A stretch of DNA of 64,000 nucleotides from Nocardia sp. BMG51109. GTDB taxonomy: Bacteria > Actinomycetota > Actinomycetes > Mycobacteriales > Mycobacteriaceae. The first letter of the stretch is position 1. Each line of letters opens with the position of its first letter. The translations under genes were made by a program, and so were the position numbers. The DNA is taken from contig NZ_JAFQ01000003.1 in the NCBI RefSeq assembly GCF_000526215.1, positions 163,255 through 227,254 on the forward strand. Reading direction: 5' to 3'. Below, piece after piece: positions 56,565 to 64,000 of this stretch. The notes under the pieces are model-generated. The model was given only the letters and a program-made list of their open reading frames with translations. It did not search any database and was not told the DNA's origin.

Positions 56565-56582
56565 AGAGCAGTAATGTGCTCT
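56565..56582. promoter_or_regulatory. inverted repeat, candidate MarR operator 1
   Basis: AGAGCA-GTAATG-TGCTCT: perfect 6-bp arms, 6-bp spacer, 65 bp upstream of the marR start codon. Suited to a MarR dimer. Confidence 0.5.
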
Positions 56583-56590
56583 ATACACAC

Positions 56591-56609
56591 AATATGTACC
56601 CTACATATT
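56591..56609. promoter_or_regulatory. AT-rich palindrome, candidate MarR operator 2 or terminator
   Basis: AATATGTA-CCC-TACATATT: perfect 8-bp arms with a 3-bp spacer, strikingly AT-rich for this genome. It lies 36 bp beyond the end of the upstream membrane-hydrolase gene and 90 bp before marR, so it may serve as an operator or a weak terminator. Confidence 0.55.
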
Positions 56610-56644
56610 AGAGTGGCGATCCGAACGGTCCGAGGCGGGGCCGG

Positions 56645-58234
56645 TCAGCAGGTTCCCATCGCGGTCCCCTGGTCGGTGCCGTAGCGGTGGCCGTGGCCCG
56701 GCGGCGGGCCGAGGGCCGTCATCAGGTCGACGGTGGTCTGCACGAAGCCGAGTGCGGGCAGCCAGGGCGGGTGCGGGGCGTCCGGGCGGGTGCCCGTGAG
56801 ATCCGGTGCGCGCCAGAGCAGTTCGGGGGACCACTGGACGACCGGGTCGGACGAATTGGCGAGGACGGTGGCGCCCGCGCGATGTACGTTCCCGCCCGGC
56901 GGTCCGGCCCAAAGCGCGGCGCATACGCGACGTTCCTGGTCGGTGTCATCGGCGAAGATCGCGCTGCCGGCGGCGGCGCCCAGGCTCTGGCCGTACAGGT
57001 ACAGCCGCGGCTTGTGGTCCAGTGCGGCGATCCGCCGCTCGACGGCGGTGAACAGGGCGCGCGTGGACGCCACGGCGGCGTCGCGGCCGAAGACGAAGGA
57101 GACCCAGCTCGGGGCCTGGGAGTATTGCAGGGCGACGAGCGCGACGTCACCGCCGAAACGTTCGTCCAGTCCGTCGGCGGCCCGGGAGTCGATCCACCCC
57201 GAACCGGTGGGCACCGCGACGACGAGGTGGGACCTGTCGAGCCCGCCCGAGCGCTCCAGCTCCCGGATCGCCAGGGTGACACGGGAATCCGTATCCGGCG
57301 CCGACTCCGCTCCGACGTACACCCGGACGGCGTGCGAGGGTGTCCCGGCGACGAACTTGCGGCCCTCCGCACCGAGCGACGACCAGCTCACCGCCGACCC
57401 GCTGCCGCCCGACCGGGCCATCGAAACTTGTTGCACTACAGCGGTTTCTGCGGAACCATCGGCCGACTGCCGCCCGTTCACCACCGCCGGTAGCGCGATC
57501 GCCTGGGCGGTGACGACCCCCGCCACGACCAGGGCGCCGCCGCGCCACCGGCCGAATCCTCCGATGAGCCACCGTATCCCGCGCACGAAGCCGATCAGCA
57601 TCCCCGCGACCAGTACGGCACCGACCGCACAGCCCAGCCAATGGGCCGGGGACAGCGCCGCGACACCCATCGCCGACCGTAATCGGCCCTGCCACAGGTG
57701 AGCCTGAACGCCGGCGCCGCCGATCACCACCGCACCCGTCGCCGCCGCCTGCCACCGGAGGCGGACCGGTATGCGGTCGGCATCGAATCCGGTGCGCCGC
57801 GCGATGATTCGCGACAAACCCGCGAGGGCGAACCCGGCCGCAACCAGCAGCCCGGTCAGAATCGCCTGGACGGCGGCGGTCCGGGGGAGAAGTCCGGGAG
57901 ACAGCGACGCCGTGGTGCCCAGCGTCGCGGCGAGGGTGGTGCCGATCCGGGGTGGCCGGAGGTGGTGCCGGGCGCGAACAGCCTTCGGCCGCTGCGTCTT
58001 CGGCTTCGGCTCGTGCCGACGGTCCGCCGCGGCCCGACGGCGCTCCGGTCGTGCCGCATGATCTTCCGGCACTGCCCGACGCCTCTGTGGCTCGGTGTCG
58101 TGCGCCGGTGCGTTTCGGCCGTGTGCCGGTGCGATCCGGCGCTGCTCGGGGTCTGCTCGACGGGGGCCGGGTGCGGCTGGGCGGGGCTCGGGGGCGGCCC
58201 GGTGGCGCTCGGGCGGGACGATGGCGGTAGACAT
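56645..58234 (-). CDS. membrane alpha/beta-hydrolase (PF10081-type) with an Arg/Pro-rich N-terminal extension
   Basis: 529 residues. The first ~95 are low-complexity Arg/Pro/Ala (PERHRAAPEPRPAAPGPRRA...). Four membrane helices follow (about 100-260, including AAVQAILTGLLVAAGFALAG and WLGCAVGAVLVAGMLIGFV), then the catalytic domain with the nucleophile motif LYGQSLGAAAG and VALQYSQAPSW, matching the two-part N-terminus/catalytic alpha/beta-hydrolase family of actinobacteria. The C-terminus ends in a lone Cys. Likely an envelope-facing lipase or esterase; substrate unknown. Confidence 0.85.
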   Translation of the reverse strand: MSTAIVPPERHRAAPEPRPAAPGPRRADPEQRRIAPAHGRNAPAHDTEPQRRRAVPEDHAARPERRRAAADRRHEPKPKTQRPKAVRARHHLRPPRIGTTLAATLGTTASLSPGLLPRTAAVQAILTGLLVAAGFALAGLSRIIARRTGFDADRIPVRLRWQAAATGAVVIGGAGVQAHLWQGRLRSAMGVAALSPAHWLGCAVGAVLVAGMLIGFVRGIRWLIGGFGRWRGGALVVAGVVTAQAIALPAVVNGRQSADGSAETAVVQQVSMARSGGSGSAVSWSSLGAEGRKFVAGTPSHAVRVYVGAESAPDTDSRVTLAIRELERSGGLDRSHLVVAVPTGSGWIDSRAADGLDERFGGDVALVALQYSQAPSWVSFVFGRDAAVASTRALFTAVERRIAALDHKPRLYLYGQSLGAAAGSAIFADDTDQERRVCAALWAGPPGGNVHRAGATVLANSSDPVVQWSPELLWRAPDLTGTRPDAPHPPWLPALGFVQTTVDLMTALGPPPGHGHRYGTDQGTAMGTC

Positions 58235-58542
58235 GCGAAATCCTCGGAGTCACAGGGAGATTCGAGAAGACAGGTGCGCGGTTGTGAGCGCAGCGGTGGG
58301 TGGGCACGGTGAAGACGCCGTGCCACCGATCGGTGGTCGAGTGCGGGCGCCGGGTGCCCGGTGGGTACGCGCCTGTGCACGGCAGGGGCCGCGGGGCGCT
58401 CGGGCGTGGCAGGGCGCTCGGGGAGCGCTCAGGGGGTGCGGCCGACGGGTCGACCGTCGTCGGCCGCGGGTGTGACCGCTCGGGGGAGCGGTGATCCGGG
58501 GAGGTCACGGGCACGGCCCTGGATGGGCGGTGCCGTCCCGGC
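58235..58542. other. 308-bp intergenic stretch between two minus-strand genes
   Basis: No supported gene. Rich in CGGTCGACC/GGGCGCTCGG-like words (58395-58440). Presumably includes the promoter of the membrane hydrolase. Confidence 0.35.
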
Positions 58543-59388
58543 TCAGTTCGGCAGGGCAATGCGTGGCCTCCTACGGAGGAATCCGAGCGGGCTGTAGCCG
58601 CGGCGGCGAGCCCACCGCAGGCCCACGAGGAGGGCGACGAGGGCGGCCGCACCCGCGGCCGCCGGGGCGGCGAACCGTCCCGCCTGGCTGCCCAGGTCGG
58701 AACCCGACAGCTCGGTCCCGAATACGTACTCCGGTACCGGGGTGGCGTAGTTCTGGCGGCGGGAGTTCAGGTCGACGGCGGTCGTCGCGACGCCGGCCAG
58801 CACCTCGCAGCGGGCGTGGGTGACGGAATCGGGGTGCGCGCCGCACGCGGAATACATGCGCTGCTCGAGGGCCGCGTCGACGGCCTGCCGGGCCCACGGG
58901 CCGAGCGGCTGCTGTTCGCGATCCGCGTAGCGCAGCATGTCGTAGCCGAGGTCGTGGGCCTTGCAGGCGCTGTCGAAGTCCGGGGGCATCGCGATCGGCG
59001 AGGAACAGCCGCCGTTCGGGTCGCCCAGCAGTCCGTCGGTCACCGCCGGGCGGTAGCCCTGGCGCGCCTGGAAATCGCCGGGGATCACCGCTTCCCAGGG
59101 ATGGTCGCCGGTCAATTCGATGATCGCGGCCCGCGCCGCCGCGCTCTCGACCGTCGGCTGAGTGACCGCGGCGGTCGCCGCGGGTGCGAACGCAACGGTC
59201 GAACCCGCCACCATCGCCACCACCGCGGCGCCGCCGCCGAGCCGGCGTAGCCGGTGGGATCTGCCGTCCGGCGCCGAGGCGGCGCGGCCGCTCCCGGATT
59301 CGGTCGGCAGTGTGCCCGCATCCCGCGCGTCGGACGAGTCGGTGACCGGCTCCGCCCGGGAGGGGCGGCCCTGCGTTGCATCGCTCAT
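58543..59388 (-). CDS. prokaryotic phospholipase A2 with N-terminal signal and C-terminal membrane anchor
   Basis: 281 residues. A charged N-terminus leads to a signal-like helix (GGAAVVAMVAGSTVAFAPAA). The PLA2 core has the His-Asp catalytic pair in ACKAHDLGYDMLRYA and Cys residues (GGCSSP, SACKAHD, YSACGAHPD, ARCEVL) for disulfides, as in the secreted bacterial PLA2 family. A C-terminal helix (AAAGAAALVALLVGLRW) and basic tail suggest it stays tethered on the outer face of the membrane, unlike freely secreted members. Confidence 0.87.
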   Translation of the reverse strand: MSDATQGRPSRAEPVTDSSDARDAGTLPTESGSGRAASAPDGRSHRLRRLGGGAAVVAMVAGSTVAFAPAATAAVTQPTVESAAARAAIIELTGDHPWEAVIPGDFQARQGYRPAVTDGLLGDPNGGCSSPIAMPPDFDSACKAHDLGYDMLRYADREQQPLGPWARQAVDAALEQRMYSACGAHPDSVTHARCEVLAGVATTAVDLNSRRQNYATPVPEYVFGTELSGSDLGSQAGRFAAPAAAGAAALVALLVGLRWARRRGYSPLGFLRRRPRIALPN

Positions 59389-59554
59389 GACAGCCTAGGT
59401 TATGGACATCCCCCTCACCCGTCCTCACGCCGGGGATAGATTTCGGTACCGGCGCGCCGGGGGAGCGGGATTTCCGGCTAGCACCCAGGTAGGGGTGCGA
59501 ATTCATCCACCGGTATGACGACGCAGGTCATGGAGGTTTTCTACGGTCATAGGC

Positions 59555-60817
59555 ATGGCTCGGATTGCGCAGGCGGCGCGACAGGTGACTCTGACCACGC
59601 GGCGGCCCGATCGCATGCGGTTCGTCTTCGACGTGTTCACGGTGGTGGTCACCGTGACGCTGTTCTCGGTCGCGTGGCCGACCCTGCATCTGACCCACCA
59701 GGTGCCGGCGGCGGCCCAGCCGTTCATCGCCGGTCTGGCGGCGCTGCCGTTCGCGCTGATCCGGGTCAACCCGGCGCTCGGCTGGGCGATATCCGCCGGC
59801 TCCGCGCTGCTGATCGCGCTGGCCATCGCCAACCAGCCCGGCAACTCGCTGCCGTTCCAGGTCGTGCACATCCTGACCTGCTTCGCCCTGTTGTTCGCGG
59901 TGGCGGTGCGGGCGCAGATGCAGATCGTGGTGGTGGCCTGGCTGGCCTCGTCGCTGCTGTTCGTCACCACGATGGCCCGCACCGGCGACCCGTTCGCGTG
60001 GCCGATCGCCATGACGGGCCTGGTGGTGTTCGGCCTCCTGGTGCGCTGGCTGGTGCTGTCGCGCCGGGAGCTGGTGCGGCGGGAGGAGGAGAACGAGCTG
60101 GAGCGGGCGCGCCGGGCGATCCTGGAGGAGAAGGCGCGCATCGCCCGCGACCTGCACGACGTGGTCGCCCACCACATGTCGCTGGTGGTGGTGCAGGCGC
60201 AGACCGCGCCCTACCGGGTCGCCGACGTGTCCGAGCAGGCGAGGGCGGAGTTCGAATCGATCGGGGCCTCGGCCCGTGAGGCGCTCAACGAGGTGCGCGG
60301 CATGCTCGGGGTGCTGCGCAGCGACGGCCAGCTGCCCGAGCACGCACCCCAGCCGGCGGCCGTGGACGTCCTCGCGGTGCTCGACGCCGCCCGCCGGGCG
60401 GGGGTGCCGGTCGACTGGGTGCTCGAGGGTGAGCTGGCCGCGGTCCCGGACACGGCGGGCCTGGCGCTGTACCGGATCGTGCAGGAGTCGCTGTCCAATG
60501 CCTCGCGTCATGCTCCCGGCACCGCGGTGCGGGTCACGATCACGGTCCGGCCCGGCGCGGTCGAGGTGGTCATCGGCAACGAGCCCGGCGTGGTCGTGCC
60601 GAACGGCGCACCGGGAACGGGTATTTCGGGTATGCAGGCCCGGGCCGCGGCCATCGGCGGCACGCTGACGGCGGGTACCCGGCCCGACGGTGGTTTCGAG
60701 GTGCGCGCCGTGCTGCCGTTCGGGGCGGACGCCGGACCGGTCGCCGCCGAGGTCACGCCCGCCGTCGTCGCGCCGGCGCCCCGGACCGCGCCCGAGACAT
60801 CCGTTCCGGAGTCCTGA
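59555..60817 (+). CDS. sensor histidine kinase, NarL/LiaS type (HisKA_3)
   Basis: 420 residues. Five or six membrane helices in the first ~165 residues, then a HisKA_3 dimerisation domain with H in ARIARDLHDVVAHHM, N-box VQESLSNASRHAPG and G-box GTGISGMQARA. Little extracellular sequence suggests sensing within the membrane. The cognate LuxR-type regulator lies 1.3 kb downstream, after uppP, so the pair is split by an undecaprenyl-phosphate recycling gene. Confidence 0.93.
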   Translation: MARIAQAARQVTLTTRRPDRMRFVFDVFTVVVTVTLFSVAWPTLHLTHQVPAAAQPFIAGLAALPFALIRVNPALGWAISAGSALLIALAIANQPGNSLPFQVVHILTCFALLFAVAVRAQMQIVVVAWLASSLLFVTTMARTGDPFAWPIAMTGLVVFGLLVRWLVLSRRELVRREEENELERARRAILEEKARIARDLHDVVAHHMSLVVVQAQTAPYRVADVSEQARAEFESIGASAREALNEVRGMLGVLRSDGQLPEHAPQPAAVDVLAVLDAARRAGVPVDWVLEGELAAVPDTAGLALYRIVQESLSNASRHAPGTAVRVTITVRPGAVEVVIGNEPGVVVPNGAPGTGISGMQARAAAIGGTLTAGTRPDGGFEVRAVLPFGADAGPVAAEVTPAVVAPAPRTAPETSVPES

Positions 60818-61027
60818 CGCCCGGCGGCGTATCGCCCGGGCGGATCGCACCTGCCGGTGTCGGTCCGTCGTCCGGCAGGTCGGAAATGCCCGGAGTGCAG
60901 ACGAATTCGAGGTCCCGGGCGTGACGGCGCACGGGCCCGGGTGGATCCGCCCGAATTGCCGGGGCGCGGCGGCGGGGACCGAATGCTCGTGCGGCGGTGG
61001 CGGTCTGGTCGTGCCAGACTCTTCGCG

Positions 61028-61945
61028 ATGCTGACCTACTTCCAAGCGACCGTCATCGGCACGGTGCAGGGTGTCACCGAACTGTTCCCGGTCTCGAGCC
61101 TCGGGCATTCGGTACTGGTGGCCGCGTGGGTCGGCGGCGACTGGCAGGCCATGGTCGGCACGGAGGAACCCGGCACGGGCACACCGTATCTGGCGTTCGT
61201 GGTCGCCCTGCACGTGGCGACGGCCGTGGCGCTGCTCGGTTACTACCGGCGGGACTGGTACGCCATCGTCGCCGGGTTCCTCACCACCCTGCGCACCAGA
61301 CGCCTGGAGACCGTTCCGCAACGGCTGGCCTGGCTGATCGTGATCGGCACCGTCCCGGTCGGCGTGCTCGGGCCGCTGCTCGAACATCCGCTGCACGTGC
61401 TGTTCGCGGCGCCGATCTACGCGAGCGTATTCCTGACCCTCAACGGTGTCGTGCTGATCGTCGGCGAGGGGTTGCGCCGGCGCAACGAGCCGACGCTGGC
61501 GCAGTACGGTCGCCGGTTCGCACTGCGCCAGCGGCACGCCCGGGCCCGCCGGCAGTCCGATCGGCCGCTGGCCGCCCTCGGGCTGCGCGACGCCGCCGGG
61601 ATCGGTTTCGCGCAGGCCGGTGCGCTGCTGACCGGATTCAGCCGATCCGGCCTCAGCATGGTCGGCGGTCTGTTCCGTGGCCTCGAGCACGTCCACGCGG
61701 CCAAGTTCGCCTTTCTGCTCGCCACGCCGGTGATCCTGGGCGCGGGGCTGGTCGAGCTGCCGGTGCTGGCCGGACCGGAGACCGTCGGGATCCGGGGGCC
61801 GGTGCTGGTCGGTGCCGTCGTATCGGGATCGGCCTCCTGGCTGTCGGTGCGGTTCCTGGAACAGTTCTTCCGCACCCGCACGCTCCTGCCGTTCGCGGTG
61901 TATTGTCTGGCCGCCGGGCTGCTGTCGATCGCCAGGTTCTGCTGA
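61028..61945 (+). CDS. uppP: undecaprenyl-diphosphatase
   Basis: 305 residues from ATG 61028. Motifs GTVQGVTELFPVSSLGHSVL (E18 and the VSSxGH) and LLTGFSRSGLSMVGGLFRG (PGxSRSG-like) are conserved, with multiple membrane helices. It dephosphorylates undecaprenyl diphosphate for peptidoglycan and arabinogalactan synthesis and confers tolerance to bacitracin in known members. Its place between a LiaS-like kinase and its regulator suggests a cell-wall-stress circuit. Confidence 0.92.
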   Translation: MLTYFQATVIGTVQGVTELFPVSSLGHSVLVAAWVGGDWQAMVGTEEPGTGTPYLAFVVALHVATAVALLGYYRRDWYAIVAGFLTTLRTRRLETVPQRLAWLIVIGTVPVGVLGPLLEHPLHVLFAAPIYASVFLTLNGVVLIVGEGLRRRNEPTLAQYGRRFALRQRHARARRQSDRPLAALGLRDAAGIGFAQAGALLTGFSRSGLSMVGGLFRGLEHVHAAKFAFLLATPVILGAGLVELPVLAGPETVGIRGPVLVGAVVSGSASWLSVRFLEQFFRTRTLLPFAVYCLAAGLLSIARFC

Positions 61946-62104
61946 GATCGGCGGCGGTTCCGTCCGGCAGCGCACCGGGGGTACGGCGCGCGGCCCGCGG
62001 GTCGCTCGTGCGAGACTCGTCACGATGTTCACCTACCGTTCAGCGCTCGGGCCGGCGGCGGCCGGGGCGCTGTCGACCGTCCGATCCAGCCGAGGTCCGG
62101 TCAC

Positions 62105-62766
62105 GTGCCCATAACCGTGTTGATCGCCGACGATCAGGCGATGGTGCGACAAGGGTTCGGCGCCCTGCTCGCCGCCCAGTCCGATATCAGCGTCATCGGC
62201 GACGCGCCCAACGGCAAGGTCGCCGTCGAGGAGACGGCGCGGCTGCGGCCCGATGTGGTCCTGATGGATGTGCGGATGCCGGAGATGAACGGCCTGGACG
62301 CCGCCCGCACCATCCTGGCCGCGCATGCCGATCCGCCGGTGCGGGTGCTGATGCTCACCACCTTCGATATCGACGACTATGTCTACGAGGCACTGAGCCC
62401 TGGGCGCCAGCGGTTTTCTGCTCAAGGACGCGCCCGCCGAGGAACTGGTGCGCGCGGTGCGGGTGGTGGCCGAGGGCCAGGCCCTGCTGGCGCCGACGGT
62501 CACCCGGCGGCTGATCGCCGACGTCACCCGCCGCCGCGCCCGCCCCAAGCCGGCCCCGGCGCTGGACGCGCTGACGCCGCGCGAGCGGGAGGTGCTCGAA
62601 CTGATCGCCAAGGGCATGTCCAAACACGGAGATCGCCGAGGCGCTGTTCGTCGCCGAACAGACGGTGAAAACGCATGTGTCCAAGGTGTTCTCGAAACTC
62701 GAGCTGCGCGACCGCGCGCAGGCCGTGGTGCTGGCCTACGAATCCGGCCTGGTCACCCCGGGCTGA
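62105..62766 (+). pseudogene. NarL/LuxR response regulator with two single-base frameshifts
   Basis: From GTG 62105 the receiver is intact (VLIADDQAMVRQGFGALLAA, phospho-D55 in VVLMDVRMPEMNG). An extra base near 62402 (in CCCTGGG) breaks the frame before FLLKDAPAEELVRAVRVVAE, and an extra A near 62623 (in CCAAACAC) breaks it again within the HTH. Corrected, the end reads [17 protein letters not shown] and [20 protein letters not shown], a complete LuxR HTH ending at 62766. Probably an active gene with sequence errors; cognate to the kinase at 59555. Confidence 0.85.
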
Positions 62767-62816
62767 CCGGACAGGTAGGATCGCGCACTGGTACGTCGCC
62801 GGAAGGGGATCCGCAG

Positions 62817-64000
62817 GTGTTGAGCCACAGGTGATGTGTTCGCCGGGTTTTCCGTCGAGCGCCTGCTGGGGCAGGCGGGATGGGTTCGTCTACCTCGCGC
62901 GCCATCCCCGCCTGCCGCGCCTGACCGCCTTGAAGCTGCTGAACCGGGAGCTGTTCGCCGACGCCGAGATCCGCGCCCGGTCGAGCGGGAGGCCGACCTG
63001 GCCGCGCGGCTGGACCCACCCGAACATCGTGGCCGTCTACGACCGCGGCGTCGAGACGAACAGCTGTGGATGAGCATGCAGTACGTCGACGGCGTCGACG
63101 CGGCCACCGTGAACCCGCACACGCTGCCCCGGAGCGCGCGGTGCAGATCATCGAGGGCGTCGCCGCCGCACTGGATTACGCGCACGGCAACGGCGTCCTG
63201 CACCGCGACGTCAAAGCCGGCCAACATCATGCTGGCGCGCTCCGGCGGCGGCAAGGGCGAACGGGTGTTCCTCACCGATTTCGGCATCGCGCGGCTGCGC
63301 GAGGACTCCCAGCATCTGACCCAGGCCGGAATGTTCACCGCGACACTGGCGTACGCGTCGCCGGAACAGATGACCGGCGCCGTGCTGGATCATGCCTCCG
63401 ACCAGTATTCGCTGGGGCTGCGCGCTGTACTGGCTGCTGACCGGCACCGGCCCGTTCGACTCCGAGGATCCGAGCGAGCTGATCGACGGCCACCTGCAGC
63501 GGCCGGTGCCGCCGGCCAGCGCGCGGCCGGGCGGGCTGTCACCGGCCATGGACGCGGTGATCGCGCGGGCGATGGCCAAGCGTTCGGTCGACCGGTTCCC
63601 GACCTGTGCGGAATTCGCGGCCGCCGCGCGGCCACGCCCTGACCGCCCCCCGGCCGCCGTCCCGGTCGGTGCCGTGGGCCCTGCCACGGGGCCGCTGCCG
63701 GTCGGCCCGTCGCCGGGCATGGTGGCGCCGCCGGCGAATCCGTCGGTCCCGCCCGCGTATTCGACCACGACGCCGATGGCCCCGGCGTGCGTCCGGTCGC
63801 CGCGGCACGGGCGGTGCGCCGCCGCCGCCCGCGTTCACCGCCCGCCCGCCGCAGCGACGCTCGCCGGGCGCGCTCGGCTGGATCGCCGGCGGCGTCGTGC
63901 TCCTGGTGGCGGCGCTGGCCGCCCTCATCGCCGTCGTCGCGTCGCACGACGACGACTCGGACGACATCGGCTCCGACACCACGCCCCCGCGCAAGTCCGA
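62817..64000 (+). pseudogene. PknB-type Ser/Thr protein kinase, multiply frameshifted and cut by the window end
   Basis: Start at GTG 62817. Pieces in three frames reassemble into one kinase: FAGFSVERLLGQ, YLARHPRLPRLTALKLL (Lys of subdomain II), LHRDV...ANIML with VFLTDFGIARLREDSQHLTQ (catalytic and DFG motifs), TLAYASPEQMTGAVLDHASD and SELIDGHLQRPVPPASARPG. A Pro-rich juxtamembrane linker and a membrane helix (GWIAGGVVLLVAALAALIAV) follow at the edge. At least ten 1-base indels occur (for example near 62830, 62873, 62890, 62981, 63016, 63054, 63130, 63213, 63416 and 63632). The motifs themselves are not degraded. Confidence 0.85.

Noticed and set aside
59528..62032. 834-codon minus-strand frame opposite kinase and uppP
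   Set aside because: Antisense shadow; His/Arg/Gln-rich with no domain; crosses two real genes.

Overview
This is high-GC actinobacterial chromosome, most likely from a mycolic-acid-containing genus close to Nocardia or Rhodococcus. The evidence is the base composition, the frequent GTG starts and ATGA/GTGA overlaps, and the gene content. The housekeeping backbone matches (from memory) the Mycobacterium tuberculosis block running from Rv3035 down to gatA (Rv3011c): a PQQ-propeller lipoprotein, a hexapeptide acyltransferase, etfB-etfA, the methyltransferase/GH57/glycosyltransferase polymethylglucose set, the GNAT plus acylglycerophosphate acyltransferase pair, cysteine desulfurase plus mnmA, a MetE-like protein, ligA, an ACT-domain protein and gatC-gatA. 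Accessory genes are inserted between these anchors, and the etf half is inverted relative to M. tuberculosis.

Layout. 1-7 kb: cell-surface and redox genes (lipoprotein, acyltransferase, secreted M4 protease, repeat coiled-coil protein, NDH-2 with a divergent LysR). 7.1-10 kb: a complete conservon (cvnA-B-C-D). 10.4-18.5 kb: an aminoglycoside-kinase-like remnant, a DUF1707 protein, 135-bp direct repeats, etfBA, the glucan/lipopolysaccharide operon, and a MerR/P450 chimeric pseudogene. 18.5-22.7 kb: a two-gene amyloid-signalling STAND module. 22.8-31.4 kb: DUF222/HNH protein, lipid acyltransferase pair, AraC plus erythromycin-esterase-like pair, and a haloalkane-dehalogenase-like hydrolase. 31.5-42.6 kb: ECF sigma/anti-sigma pair, orphan response regulator, flavodoxin-like/molybdoenzyme membrane operon, a membrane-fused NDH-2-like protein with a triplicated membrane protein, a Nudix remnant, and a Tat-type FAD dehydrogenase. 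42.9-56 kb: the tRNA/Fe-S/DNA-ligase housekeeping block. 56-64 kb: MarR, membrane alpha/beta hydrolase, prokaryotic phospholipase A2, a two-component system split around uppP, and a frameshift-riddled response regulator and Ser/Thr kinase.

The main discovery candidate is 18521-22686. A 124-residue helical protein with a hydrophobic N-terminus ends in the motif VQIGDHGTQ. It overlaps by 4 bp a 1264-residue STAND NTPase that carries the matching motif VQVGDHNTQ near its own N-terminus, followed by a P-loop NTPase, one membrane segment and 14 WD40 repeats. This is the architecture of a bacterial NLR-like receptor that would template amyloid assembly of a membrane-targeting cell-death effector (Bell domain with a RHIM-like/BASS motif). 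The immediate neighbourhood contains a degenerate chimeric pseudogene and a DUF222/HNH gene, consistent with an accessory insertion site.

From about 62.4 kb to the end, reading frames are broken by at least a dozen single-base indels while codon-level homology is kept. This looks more like sequence error near a contig end than real gene decay. No rRNA, tRNA, CRISPR array or complete insertion sequence was recognised.
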